DNA from: Chloroflexota bacterium | GTDB lineage: Bacteria > Chloroflexota > Anaerolineae > UBA4142 > SHND01 | Length of the DNA: 45,722 bases | Assembly (NCBI GenBank): GCA_016209205.1 | Contig: JACQWQ010000070.1 | Location: 1-45,722, forward strand | Reading direction: 5' to 3' | Notes under the pieces: generated by a model | The model's database searches: none | Told to the model about the DNA's origin: nothing | Seen by the model: only the letters and a program-made list of their open reading frames with translations | Program-made: the position numbers and the translations under genes | Part shown: in pieces, positions 7,946 to 15,608 of the stretch | Layout of the letters: each line of letters begins with the position of its first letter | Position numbering within the stretch: the stretch's first letter is position 1

Positions 7946-9160
7946 ATGAACAATAACCTTTCCCATATTATCCGCCATGCTTACGCAAACGCGCCTACCG
8001 TCCGTCGTATTCTCGATGCGGCGCAAATTCACCCGGACGACATTACGAGCATTGACGACCTGAGCCGCATCCCCGTCACCACCAAAGACGCGCTGGTCGA
8101 ACTCCAACGCGGCGCGCCGCCGTTTGGCGGCTTGCTCGCCGTCCCGCGCGAACGTCTGACGCATATCTGTATGTCGCCGGGTCCGCTTTATGAACCTCAT
8201 GCGGGTGAAAGCGCGGGGGACGATTCGATTCGCGCGATCCTCGCGGTCGCGGGGTTCGACGCGGGCGATGTCGTGCTCAACACCTTCGGCTATCATTTCA
8301 TTCCCACCGGTCTCGCCTTTGACCGGACGTGCGCCGGGCTCAAGATGACGGTCATTCCGGCGGGCGTCGGCAGCGCGGACATTCAAGTCAAGATGATGTT
8401 AGACCTCGGCGTCAGCGCGTATGTGGGCACACCGTCGTGGCTCGCCGCGCTGCTGCGCAAAGCGGAGGAAATGGGGATCAATCCCCGCGCGCAATTTGCT
8501 TTGCGTAAGGCGATGGTTTCGGCGGAACCGCTGCCGCCGTCGCTGCGCCAGACGTTAGTGGAACAATACGGGTTGAATGTCACGAACGCGTACGGCACCG
8601 CCGAATTGGGTTTTCTCGCGTACAACACCGAGAGCGGGATGGCAATGCGTTTGTTCGATTCGCCGATCATCCAAGTGGCGCATCCCGAAACCGGCGCGCC
8701 GGTCGCGTCGGGCGAAGTGGGCCAAGTGGTTGTGACGACGTTCAACGAAACCTATCCGCTGATTCGATTCGGCACCGGCGACCTCGCGATGAACCTCGAC
8801 CCCGCGCCGGGCGCGAGTCGTCAGGGCGAACGTTCCATTATTCTCGTCGGACGCGTCGGCGAAGCGGTCAAAGTGCGCGGCATGTTCGTCCATCCGAATC
8901 AACTGCGCTTCGGCTTGAGCCAAGTGACGGAAATTGCGCGTGCACAAGCAGTGGTCACGCGCACGGCGGACCGCGACGCGTTGGTTCTACGCGCGGTTCA
9001 TGCAAAACCCGATGCTGCCGCTGCGGCGCGACAGTCCGTTGCTGCGGCGATACGCCAGGCGATTCAAGCGGCATGCCGCGTGAACGCGGATGCCATTGAA
9101 TGGGTAGACGCGCTGCCGGACGATGCAAAACTGATTGTGGATGAACGCGAGTGGAAGTGA
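7946..9160 (+). CDS. PaaK-like phenylacetate-CoA ligase family protein
   Basis: A 404-residue AMP-forming CoA ligase of the PaaK branch, a bit shorter than the usual 430. It begins at the RHAYANAPTVRRIL helix and lacks the typical first 20-30 residues. Family features are MSPGPLYEPH, NTFGYHFIPTGLAF, the TPSWLAALLRKAEEMG segment, NAYGTAELGFLAYN and the late LIRFGTGDLA followed by GRVGEAVKVRGMFVHPNQL. It would form an aryl- or acyl-CoA in the cytoplasm. As the second CoA ligase of this transporter cluster it may act on an aromatic acid, but the substrate is inferred only. The start ATG has no clear ribosome site and abuts a repeat element. Confidence 0.85.
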   Translation: MNNNLSHIIRHAYANAPTVRRILDAAQIHPDDITSIDDLSRIPVTTKDALVELQRGAPPFGGLLAVPRERLTHICMSPGPLYEPHAGESAGDDSIRAILAVAGFDAGDVVLNTFGYHFIPTGLAFDRTCAGLKMTVIPAGVGSADIQVKMMLDLGVSAYVGTPSWLAALLRKAEEMGINPRAQFALRKAMVSAEPLPPSLRQTLVEQYGLNVTNAYGTAELGFLAYNTESGMAMRLFDSPIIQVAHPETGAPVASGEVGQVVVTTFNETYPLIRFGTGDLAMNLDPAPGASRQGERSIILVGRVGEAVKVRGMFVHPNQLRFGLSQVTEIARAQAVVTRTADRDALVLRAVHAKPDAAAAARQSVAAAIRQAIQAACRVNADAIEWVDALPDDAKLIVDEREWK

Positions 9161-9162
9161 GT

Positions 9163-9262
9163 CATCAGTGATCAGTGACCAGTCATCAGTGGTCAGTAAT
9201 TAGTCATCAGTCATCGGTTATCAGTTGTTTGCGACTTGCGACTTGCGACTTGTGACTTGCGA
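9163..9262. repeat. Two adjoining low-complexity direct-repeat tracts
   Basis: From 9163 to about 9225 the sequence is built from variants of CATCAGT and GATCAGTGACCAGT. From 9231 to 9262 it changes to a 7-base unit, GCGACTT, repeated four to five times. There is no coding sense. It lies exactly between the end of the Liv locus and the first gene fragment of the following graveyard, so it may have been a recombination site. Confidence 0.75.
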
Positions 9263-9277
9263 TACGCGAGAGGTTCT

Positions 9278-9423
9278 ATGAATGATTTTCGCGCAAAAAG
9301 TTTCTGGCTTGCCACCGCAGGCGACTATACGCCCAACGCGTCGCTGCACGGCGAACGCCGCGCCGATGTCGCAATTCTCGGCGGCGGCTTTACGGGCATC
9401 AACACCGCCTATCAATTGAAACG
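9278..9423 (+). pseudogene. N-terminal fragment of an FAD-dependent amine/amino acid oxidoreductase
   Basis: The ATG at 9278 opens a frame whose first 48 residues read as the start of a DAO/PuuB-type flavoenzyme: the FWLATAGDY segment and the dinucleotide-binding turn [19 protein letters not shown]. After the segment ending YQLKR (about 9423) family similarity stops and the frame runs on only to 9484 through unrelated sequence. A full gene would be near 400-450 codons, so this is a truncated remnant. It is the leftmost of a series of gene pieces. Confidence 0.65.
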
Positions 9424-9669
9424 CCGGCGCGCGCTCCCAAACGGCGGGGTAATGCCCCAGGGCGAGTCCAGGGCTTGCGCATAGAGCGTCGCCCGCGCCA
9501 GCCCGTCATCAAAAAGTCCCAACCGGCTGTGCAAATCGCTACCTGAACCGCACACACAGCTTGTTAAAGTGCAGGCGAATTCTCACTTAACCCAAGCGAC
9601 CTATGCTTGGGTCGCTAACCGTTTGTCCAAAGTCCAATAATACAGTATTTGCGTTATTTTCCAACAACT
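9424..9669. other. Unassigned sequence between gene fragments
   Basis: No intact gene is present. On the minus strand about 9425-9545 has a protein-like frame ([20 protein letters not shown] and continuing), which may be another piece, but I cannot name a family. A short hairpin, ACCCAAG with CTTGGGT, lies near 9597-9615. Confidence 0.35.
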
Positions 9670-10000
9670 TTATGTCTTCACGGCTAAAGTATACAGCACC
9701 GGAATGTTATAGTTCCAGAAAAAGCCGAACTCGTCCTCATCGCCGTAATCGTCCGCAAGGATCTCCCATGCCTTTTTCTCGACGTTGTATGCCCACGCGT
9801 GACGATCCACGTCCATGTTGCTGTCAGGATACTGGACGCGGATTCCCGACTGTCTGTACGTTGAGGATGGACGCTGGCGCGTCCTCCCACACGACATCGT
9901 TCGCGTTCCGTCAAGGATGGGCGCGGTCTTGACTGGAATCGAAGTAAGAACGCCCTCCTTGCCCAAGACCTTGGGCGTTGGCAACGGCGCCATGATGTAT
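9670..10000 (-). pseudogene. Fragment of an ethylbenzene-dehydrogenase-related (haem-binding/CBM9-like) protein
   Basis: Read on the minus strand, the sequence goes from a VLTSIPVKTAPILDGTR segment, then in a shifted frame NDVVWEDAPASILNVQ, and back to VQYPDSNMDVDRHAWAYN and GDEDEFGFFWNYNIP. The pattern of a start 'P-x-LDG ... D-x-x-W-x-DAP' followed by a charged 'DEDxFGFFWxxNIP' is that of the EB_dh/DOMON-like domains of dimethyl-sulfoxide-reductase-type gamma subunits and related periplasmic cytochromes. At least two frameshifts and both ends are missing. The family name rests on my recognition of motifs, not on a search. Confidence 0.4.
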
Positions 10001-10067
10001 TTGAAACGGGCCCAGCAGTCGCCGCAAGCAACGGCGTTCGCAACAGGCCCAAGTCTCTCGCTCGTCC

Positions 10068-10262
10068 AAGCCTACGCGGCGCTATCCCAAGATCGGGATG
10101 GGCAAACCATTTGGAGTGGGCGCGGTAGAACTCGATGTGAAGCTAATCGCGCCAGAACAGCGGCAGCGCCATGTGGCTGTGTCATCCTTGGCACGCGCAA
10201 ACGAGATGATGACGAAATGGTACGCTGGTTATCGAGGTTCTCTCCTCGAATACGCTTTATGA
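10068..10262 (+). pseudogene. C-terminal fragment of a RAMP-superfamily (type III CRISPR-like) protein
   Basis: In the frame that ends with TGA at 10260-10262, the residues RRYPKIGMGKPFGVGAVELD match the glycine-rich loop of RAMP proteins (G-x-GKP-x-G-x-G-x-V). It continues about 35 residues (EMMTKWYAGYRGSLLEYAL) to the stop. No start, no other Cas gene and no CRISPR array are visible here. Its stop overlaps the ATG of the next fragment as ATGA, probably by chance. The call depends on one short motif. Confidence 0.4.
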
Positions 10263-10610
10263 GCACAACGGTCTTGCGCTCGCGCGTGATCGCGCCAATC
10301 ATCGTCGTGGCGCTCGTTGCGATGCATCAACTCTTTCTTAACGTTGTGGTCACGCGTCCCGCGCCCGACTGGCGCGTCCCGGTCGAAGTGACGGTCTATG
10401 GTCTCACGGGCATCGCCGCTTCGCTGATCGCCTTGACCGGCTTGGGGCGCGCGTTCGCGCCGCGCGAACGCGCTGAAGCAGAACTGCGCGCCGCATTTGA
10501 CGAACTGGAATTCAACCATCAGAAACTTCTCGTCCTGCATGATCTCGGCGAGCGCGTGGCTGCCGCAGCAGACCAACAATCGGTGATCGAACTTGCAGCC
10601 CACTTGGCTT
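10259..10610 (+). pseudogene. N-terminal fragment of a membrane sensor kinase
   Basis: From the ATG at 10259 the product has two hydrophobic helices (about VIAPIIVVALVAMHQLF and VYGLTGIAASLIALTGLG), a basic stop, then the coiled AEAELRAAFDELEFNHQKL and the start of a GAF-like domain (VLHDLGERVAAAADQQSVI). The sequence after about 10610 is the end of the opposite-strand lyase gene, so the sensor and kinase domains are lost. It has the same layout as sensor kinases of this lineage, including the one at 36377. Confidence 0.6.
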
Positions 10611-10615
10611 TCGTC

Positions 10616-11779
10616 TCACGCACTGCGATACAACTTGGTCAACACAAACTCGTTGTGCCGCAAAACCTCCGCCGCTGTCAAGCGACCATTGATCGTGCGC
10701 TCCAACATCGCCAGCGTCGCGTCGGCGGCTTGATCGAGATTCATTTCCATCCGCAAAATTCCAGTCAGGTCAATGTCAATGTGCTCTGACATCGTCGCAA
10801 CCGTCAACGGATTCGCGGACAATTTGATCACGGGGATGATCGGGTTGCCTATGACGTTGCCTTGTCCCGTTGGGAAAAAGTGGACGACGGAACCTGCCGC
10901 CGCGCACAGCGTCACCATCTCCGCCGCAGCGCTGGACGAGTCCATGAAACTCAAACCGGGTTTGCGCGGTTCCTCGGCGGGCTTCAAAAAGTCCATGATC
11001 TTGCATCGTCCTGCTTTCTGAATGTTGCCCATCGCTTTTTCTTCGATGGTCGTCAGTCCGCCGCGAATGTTTCCCTCGGTCGGCTGCGAGCCGAGCAGAT
11101 CAACTCCTTGTGACGTGACCAAATTTTGGTAATCGTCGAACGCGGCTTTGAATTGCGCGGCGATTTCAGGCGTCGCGCACTGTTGCATGATGAGGTCTTC
11201 GCCGCCCGTGACTTCGGTCGTCTCTCCAAAGATGAGCGTCGCGCCCGCATCTGTCAAACGCTCGAACGTGCGACCGACCGTCGGGTTCGACGCGAGTCCC
11301 GAGGTCGTGTCCGATTCGCCGCATTTGGTGCTCATCGTCAATTGCTTGACGGCGAATGGCTCGCGCTGAATTTCGGACGCGTACTGAACAAACTCTTTCG
11401 CTTTGCGCGAGGCGGCTTCGATCGTTTTCAAATCGCCCGCGCGCTCGATGCTGAATCCCGCGACGGGTTTCCTCGTTTTGGCGATTTCTGTCACGATGCG
11501 ATCGGTCCAATTTGGCTCGATGCCAATGACAATCGCCGCGGCGATGTTCGGATTGCGCCCCGTGCCCGCGAGCGTGCGGAACGTCAATTCCAAATCCTCG
11601 CCGAATTGCAGACGACCGTACGGATGCGGCAAGGCCATCGTACCGCGAATGTTGTGCGCGACCGCTTCCGCCGCCGCGTTCGACAAATCGTCCACAGGAA
11701 TGACGACGACGTAATTGCGCACGCCGAATCGTCCATCGGGACGGCGATAGCCCGTGAGTTTCATCTCCTCAGCCCTCAT
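10616..11779 (-). CDS. UxaA/SuyB-family lyase, large subunit
   Basis: A 387-residue catalytic subunit of the altronate/galactarate dehydratase superfamily, in the split two-gene form used by (R)-sulfolactate sulfo-lyase (SuyAB) and some altronate dehydratases. Recognisable parts are [20 protein letters not shown] at the N-terminus, [22 protein letters not shown], the metal-site region [12 protein letters not shown], and [17 protein letters not shown] near the end. The start at 11779 is chosen: ATG overlaps the TGA of the small subunit as ATGA, with AGAGGTGG just upstream. Alternatives are 11788 and 11764. To my recollection the N-terminal third resembles SuyB most, but substrate (sulfolactate, altronate, galactarate) is not settled. 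Last gene of the leftward operon. Confidence 0.87.
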   Translation of the reverse strand: MRAEEMKLTGYRRPDGRFGVRNYVVVIPVDDLSNAAAEAVAHNIRGTMALPHPYGRLQFGEDLELTFRTLAGTGRNPNIAAAIVIGIEPNWTDRIVTEIAKTRKPVAGFSIERAGDLKTIEAASRKAKEFVQYASEIQREPFAVKQLTMSTKCGESDTTSGLASNPTVGRTFERLTDAGATLIFGETTEVTGGEDLIMQQCATPEIAAQFKAAFDDYQNLVTSQGVDLLGSQPTEGNIRGGLTTIEEKAMGNIQKAGRCKIMDFLKPAEEPRKPGLSFMDSSSAAAEMVTLCAAAGSVVHFFPTGQGNVIGNPIIPVIKLSANPLTVATMSEHIDIDLTGILRMEMNLDQAADATLAMLERTINGRLTAAEVLRHNEFVLTKLYRSA

Positions 11780-12063
11780 ACTTTCCACCTCTTTGATTTC
11801 AAATTGTGCGTGTGCACGTGGGAGCCGCGCGGCGCGGCTTGCGCCGCCATCCCGATCGCGCGTCCGTACTCGATCACGTCCTTGCCGTTCGCGATGTCGC
11901 GCAGTGCGACTTTGTGACCGAGCGGAACGTCGTTGATCAACTTGACTGTGCCGACGGGCTTGCCCTCCAGCGTCACCGCGCCGACTTCGGTTCCTGCTTT
12001 CAAATCCTCGATGGCGACGCCTACATCGTCGTCGGGTTCGTGCATGAGAATGCTGTGCTTCAT
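11776..12063 (-). CDS. UxaA/SuyA-family lyase, small (SAF-domain) subunit
   Basis: A 95-residue protein consisting of one SAF domain, with the core [21 protein letters not shown] and the C-terminal [12 protein letters not shown] that marks UxaA/GarD/SuyA N-terminal domains. In fused enzymes this domain is followed by the large domain; here it is a separate gene whose stop overlaps the start of the large subunit. GGAGG lies 5 bases before the ATG, a strong site. Together the two would form a metal-dependent lyase removing water or sulfite from a hydroxy acid. The 92-base gap to the upstream aldolase gene has no clear promoter. Confidence 0.87.
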   Translation of the reverse strand: MKHSILMHEPDDDVGVAIEDLKAGTEVGAVTLEGKPVGTVKLINDVPLGHKVALRDIANGKDVIEYGRAIGMAAQAAPRGSHVHTHNLKSKRWKV

Positions 12064-12155
12064 ATTACCTCCTTGTTGTCAACGGTTGAAAAGTGTACCA
12101 CCCCAGCGCGATGGTTCGGCCTTTGATCGGCTGAAAGAGATAGTTCAATAGCAGC

Positions 12156-13187
12156 CTAGCCAAACAACCGCGTCAACGTATCCATATTCTTATCGCGATC
12201 TTTTGCCATCTGCTTCACCGTCTCCTCCGGGCTCATCCCTTCATGCACAATGCGATGCACCGCCAGCGCGGCGGCAAGTGGATCGTCGTCGCCGGGGAAG
12301 AGCATGTTGCGACCCACCAAAACTCCGCGCACGTTTCCGCCAGCGCGCATGCCGTTCGCAAAATCGCGCAGCAGCGGCGCAATGTCGCCGGTCGCTTCGC
12401 CGCCGAGCATGAGGAGGGGAAGCGTCGTCGCTTTCACAACCTGTTCAAAGCCCTGCACGTACGAAATCTTGAGCCAAGTGTGCTGCGACGACTCGCCCAG
12501 CGCAGCGCTCACGTTCGCCAATTTCACCAGGATTGGCACACTCGCATTTCCCTTGTACCTGTTGTCAACAAAAACCTGGGGCAGCGGCTCGACGAAAGCG
12601 TAAAGCCCGCGGCGATGCAGTTCGGTGACCGCGCGAGCGCAATAGTCAATGGTGAGAAGCGTGCGCTCGTCGTCAGCGACAAAGCGAAACATCATCTTGC
12701 CGCCGTCTAGTCGCTCCGCGGCGAGTGACTCGGCGGTATATGCGCCAAAGCGGTCGTCAATCTCGCCCACCACGCCGGCGACGCCGCCGCGCTGCATGCA
12801 TCCCAACAGAACGCGGTCATCCAAAAAAGATTCACCGCCGCGTTCTTGAATCAGGTAGTCCAGGATCAACAGGTCTTCGATAATGTCAGGCGGACCCATC
12901 ACTCCGTCGAATGACAAATCAGTCATGATGCGCAGGACGCGACCCAGGTACTCGTGCTTGTTCCCCATGATCAAAGGATCAGAGCCGGAGTTCGTAACGC
13001 CGCGCGCAGGATGATCGCAAGCGAGGAGGGTGAGTTTTCCGTCTTTGGTGAGCCGCGTCCGCTTGCGGCGCGCGGCGGCTTGCGGCATGACGACTTCGGG
13101 ATTGGATACGCGCACTTCGGTGATCATGTCAAAAATGCGGCGCGGCGCAAATTCACTAACATCGAAACGATAATTCTCCGGTGACAT
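12156..13187 (-). CDS. Cgl0159-family class I aldolase (TIM barrel)
   Basis: A 343-residue (beta/alpha)8 protein of the Cgl0159/DhnA-like class I aldolases. Motifs are LLACDHPARGVTN (the family's signature strand), SFDGVMGPPDIIEDLLILDY, MQRGGVAGVVGEIDDRFGAY, FVEPLP, and WLKISY, where the lysine is in the position expected for the Schiff base. The ATG at 13187 has AGGAGACC just upstream; an upstream in-frame start at 13217 overlaps the kinase stop and adds a basic leader, and is rejected. It probably splits a phosphorylated ketose made by the neighbouring PFK-type kinase. Homologues occur in inositol and unusual-sugar loci. Exact substrate unknown. Confidence 0.8.
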   Translation of the reverse strand: MSPENYRFDVSEFAPRRIFDMITEVRVSNPEVVMPQAAARRKRTRLTKDGKLTLLACDHPARGVTNSGSDPLIMGNKHEYLGRVLRIMTDLSFDGVMGPPDIIEDLLILDYLIQERGGESFLDDRVLLGCMQRGGVAGVVGEIDDRFGAYTAESLAAERLDGGKMMFRFVADDERTLLTIDYCARAVTELHRRGLYAFVEPLPQVFVDNRYKGNASVPILVKLANVSAALGESSQHTWLKISYVQGFEQVVKATTLPLLMLGGEATGDIAPLLRDFANGMRAGGNVRGVLVGRNMLFPGDDDPLAAALAVHRIVHEGMSPEETVKQMAKDRDKNMDTLTRLFG

Positions 13188-13213
13188 TGTGGTCTCCTTG
13201 TAATGAGTTTTTT

Positions 13214-14431
13214 TCAAACAATTCGTTTCACCATTCGTCCGCTCAAGCGCGCGGGCGCAGGCAGCGGTTCACCGATGAGCGGCAAAGCGTAATCGCGAAA
13301 AGCCGCGGTGATCCCAGTTCCATCCGGTGTGATGAACCCGTCGGGCAGAAATCGCTCGGCATTCGCGACATCGGCAAGTTTGGCGAGCCCGGTCTGGCAT
13401 GAGTATGTAGCCTCCGGCGATCGCACCAGCGTCACCATGTAGCCGTCGTCGCCGCTGATCGCCTGACGCACAGCCGCCGCGCCAACAACCACTGCTTCGT
13501 CAATATCAACTTGCGAATAATGCGCCGACGAAACGCGCTGGATCGTTCCTGGGCGATTGCAGCGTGCAGCCAAACGCAGCCGCTTGGTCACCCGATCGGC
13601 CAAATAATGCCCAACGCCGTGCCCCAGCGCGACGACCTTGTGCCCGAACGCATCGGTCGGCGCCGACGAAACGCCGATTGGCTCGCCTTTTTCGTCATGC
13701 GCACCCTCGCTGATTGCGACCGAAACAAAGCCGAGTTGTTTGTAAACGCGTTCGACATCGCTCAAGAATTTTTCCTCGTCGAACACGCGCTCGGGGACAT
13801 AGACGAGATGCGGCGCATCTCCATCTCGCTGCTTGCCAAGAATCGCCGCAGCGGTCAGCCAGCCCGCATTGCGTCCCATGATTTCGGTGATGCAGACCTG
13901 GACAAAAGTCCGCAAGGCAAATAGATCGAGTCCCGTGTCTTGCGTCGTCTGCGCGATGAAACGCGCGGCGGTGCCATAGCCGGGGCAGTGATCGGTGAAG
14001 GCGAGATCGTTGTCAATCGTCTTTGGCACACCCATCACTTGAAGCGCATAGCCGCGACGATTGGCTTCCTCTCTCATTCGATGGCAAGTGTCCATCGAAT
14101 CGTTTCCGCCGGCGTACAGAAAATACCGAACATCGTGCGCCTCCAATACTTGAAAGAGACGATCGTAATCGTCCGCCTTGAGTTTGCGGCGGCACGATCC
14201 CAACGCCGCGCCCGGCGTACGCTCAAGCGCGCGAATCGTGTCCGCGTCTTCATTCGTCAAATCGCTTAGATTCTCCGCGAGCGCGCCCTTGATGCCGTTC
14301 ACAAGCCCATAGACTCGCTCAATCTCCGAGTGTTGTCTCGCCTCACTCAACATGCCTGCAAGACTGGCGTTGATTACTGCCGTAGGTCCGCCGGATTGTC
14401 CGATGACGAGCGTGCCGCGCAAAGTCGCCAT
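13214..14431 (-). CDS. PPi-type 6-phosphofructokinase family sugar-phosphate kinase
   Basis: A 405-residue PfkA-superfamily kinase. The nucleotide or PPi loop at residues 108-112 is GGNDS, against GGDGS in ATP-dependent enzymes, and residues 136-142 are PKTIDND with lysine in place of the glycine of PGTIDND. An acidic residue at the fourth loop position and this lysine are the known marks of PPi dependence. MGRNAGWLTA follows as the substrate loop. The ATG at 14431 is chosen since longer starts at 14491 would overlap the promoter. It is the first gene of the leftward operon and could phosphorylate fructose-6-phosphate or an analogue such as tagatose- or sulfofructose-type sugars; the choice is inference. 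Confidence 0.85.
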   Translation of the reverse strand: MATLRGTLVIGQSGGPTAVINASLAGMLSEARQHSEIERVYGLVNGIKGALAENLSDLTNEDADTIRALERTPGAALGSCRRKLKADDYDRLFQVLEAHDVRYFLYAGGNDSMDTCHRMREEANRRGYALQVMGVPKTIDNDLAFTDHCPGYGTAARFIAQTTQDTGLDLFALRTFVQVCITEIMGRNAGWLTAAAILGKQRDGDAPHLVYVPERVFDEEKFLSDVERVYKQLGFVSVAISEGAHDEKGEPIGVSSAPTDAFGHKVVALGHGVGHYLADRVTKRLRLAARCNRPGTIQRVSSAHYSQVDIDEAVVVGAAAVRQAISGDDGYMVTLVRSPEATYSCQTGLAKLADVANAERFLPDGFITPDGTGITAAFRDYALPLIGEPLPAPARLSGRMVKRIV

Positions 14432-14462
14432 GTTATCACCTGCCTTTCTGCAAAGCGTTCGA

Positions 14463-14491
14463 ATTATAGCACGCATATCGAAAATGAGCAA
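14463..14491 (-). promoter_or_regulatory. Predicted promoter of the leftward PFK operon
   Basis: On the minus strand TTGCTC (14491-14486) and a consensus TATAAT (14468-14463) are 17 bases apart. A transcript would begin about 25 bases before the kinase ATG at 14431. The -35 overlaps one TGAGCA operator half-site. Confidence 0.75.
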
Positions 14492-14537
14492 ATAGCGTAG
14501 TTTTGATGCTCAATTTTGCCAAAAATGAGCATCAAAA
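14481..14537. promoter_or_regulatory. Predicted DeoR-family operator (three TGAGCA half-sites)
   Basis: TTTTGATGCTCA (14501-14512) and TGAGCATCAAAA (14526-14537) form a perfect 12-base inverted repeat with a 13-base spacer. A further AAAATGAGCA (14481-14490) repeats the half-site in direct orientation. One half-site covers the -35 of the leftward promoter and the last ends 2 bases before the -35 of the regulator gene. A bound repressor would therefore shut both. Binding by the adjacent DeoR protein is inferred from position. Confidence 0.8.
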
Positions 14538-14539
14538 CA

Positions 14540-14568
14540 TTGACAATTGTGCATAAATGTGTTAAGAT
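14540..14568 (+). promoter_or_regulatory. Predicted promoter of the DeoR-family regulator
   Basis: TTGACA (14540-14545), 17 bases, TAAGAT (14563-14568): a near-consensus sigma-70 promoter, 24 bases before the ATG at 14593. Confidence 0.78.
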
Positions 14569-14592
14569 CTTTTACGCTCGATAGGAGTCTTT

Positions 14593-15390
14593 ATGAGTGT
14601 GAATGGTCGAGAACAACAAATTTTCGATCTCCTCTGCCAGCACGGTTCTCTCACCATCCAGCAACTGAGTGAGTTTCTCGGCGTCTCTCCATCCAGCGTT
14701 CGCCGCGACCTGGGCGATTTGCGCGAGCATCGGTTCATTCAACGGACGCATGGCGGCGCGACTCTATTCAACGTTGTTTCCTACACGCCTCTCCCCATCC
14801 ACAGCCCCAGTGTGGATCCGAACGAAGCGCGCACCATCGCGCATCGCGCGCTTGAACTGATTGGACGCGGCGATGTGATCGGCTTGAGCGGCGGGCGCTT
14901 CTGCACCGAACTCGCGCTGCACATGCGACTGCACGAGGGAATCACCGTCGTCACGAATGCCGTCAATGTCGCGGCAGAGTTGGTCGCGCTGCCGGGTATA
15001 CAGGTGATCGTCACCGGCGGCACGTTGGATCCGCGTTCGTTCGAATTGGTCGGACAAGTGGCGCAGCAGAGTCTGAATGGCATCCGCATGCACAGATACT
15101 TTGTCGGCACCGATGGCATTACCGTCGAGCACGGCATGACCAATCACAACGAAGCGGCGACGCTCGTCGCGCGCGAATTCATCAAACATTCCGATCAGAC
15201 CATCGTCCTCGCCGACAGCAGCAAGTTCAAACGATCCAATCTCTCACAAGTTGTCCCGATCTCCGAAATCTCGTGCATCGTCACGACCGATCGTGTGCCC
15301 AAAGCGATCATCAGCCAGTTCGAGCAAGCGGGCGTCAAGTGTTTGGTCGAACCGTGCAAAGAGTGCGTGGGGGAAGAAGAAATCGTGTGA
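14593..15390 (+). CDS. DeoR/GlpR-family transcriptional regulator
   Basis: A 265-residue repressor: a winged helix-turn-helix at residues 6-56 (SLTIQQLSEFLGVSPSSVRR, ending RTHGGATLF) and a DeoRC sugar-phosphate sensor domain to the end, with GRGDVIGLSGG, TVVTNAVNVAAEL and the typical IVLADSSKFKR. Proteins of this family sense a phosphorylated intermediate of the pathway they control. AGGAG lies 5 bases before the ATG. It is divergent from the PFK/aldolase/lyase operon and shares the operator region with it, so it is very likely its local repressor and may control itself. The C-terminus has an extra CLVEPCKECVGEEE tail with two cysteines. Confidence 0.92.
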   Translation: MSVNGREQQIFDLLCQHGSLTIQQLSEFLGVSPSSVRRDLGDLREHRFIQRTHGGATLFNVVSYTPLPIHSPSVDPNEARTIAHRALELIGRGDVIGLSGGRFCTELALHMRLHEGITVVTNAVNVAAELVALPGIQVIVTGGTLDPRSFELVGQVAQQSLNGIRMHRYFVGTDGITVEHGMTNHNEAATLVAREFIKHSDQTIVLADSSKFKRSNLSQVVPISEISCIVTTDRVPKAIISQFEQAGVKCLVEPCKECVGEEEIV

Positions 15391-15397
15391 ACAGTAA

Positions 15398-15604
15398 ACT
15401 CGCGCGCATCCGCGCGAGCCATACAGTCGCGAGAACGCGATTCGCATCGGTCAAACTCTCGCCGCAGAGGCATTCAAAGCAACGCGAGACCTTCGCTGGG
15501 TCGAAACCGCGATCCTCAAAGCCGCGCGAGAGACCATGCCGCTACGAGCGAGATCGTCGTCAGCAGAGCAGATCGAGAAGGCGCGCAAAAGCGTGGAGGT
15601 GTGA
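15398..15604 (+). pseudogene. C-terminal gene remnant (possibly a ceramidase-like or related hydrolase)
   Basis: In the frame ending with TGA at 15602-15604 there is a 68-residue protein-like stretch (ENAIRIGQTLAAEAFKATR, then ETMPLRARSSSAEQIEKARK) with no start codon; an in-frame TAA is at 15395. It reads like the tail of neutral/alkaline ceramidase-type proteins that contain such LAAEA helices and a PLR turn, but I am not sure of the family. It fills most of the gap between the regulator and the propeller gene. Confidence 0.4.
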
Positions 15605-15608
15605 TTCA

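Noticed and set aside
9163..9262. CRISPR array
   Set aside because: The units are 7-14 bases with no constant repeat and no spacers of even length; it is a low-complexity direct-repeat tract.
10068..10262. An active type III CRISPR locus
   Set aside because: Only a short RAMP-like tail is present; no cas genes and no repeat-spacer array were seen anywhere in the window.
9815..10789. A 324-codon plus-strand open frame read as one gene
   Set aside because: It is a chimera: the left part is antisense to the EB_dh-like fragment, the middle is out of frame with the RAMP-like tail, only 10259-10610 looks like protein (kinase N-terminus), and the right end is antisense to the lyase gene.
15273..15608. 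Upstream extension of the propeller gene by 112 codons
   Set aside because: It overlaps the regulator gene in another frame and the gene remnant. The residues are arginine-rich and not propeller-like. ATG 15609 fits the first blade.
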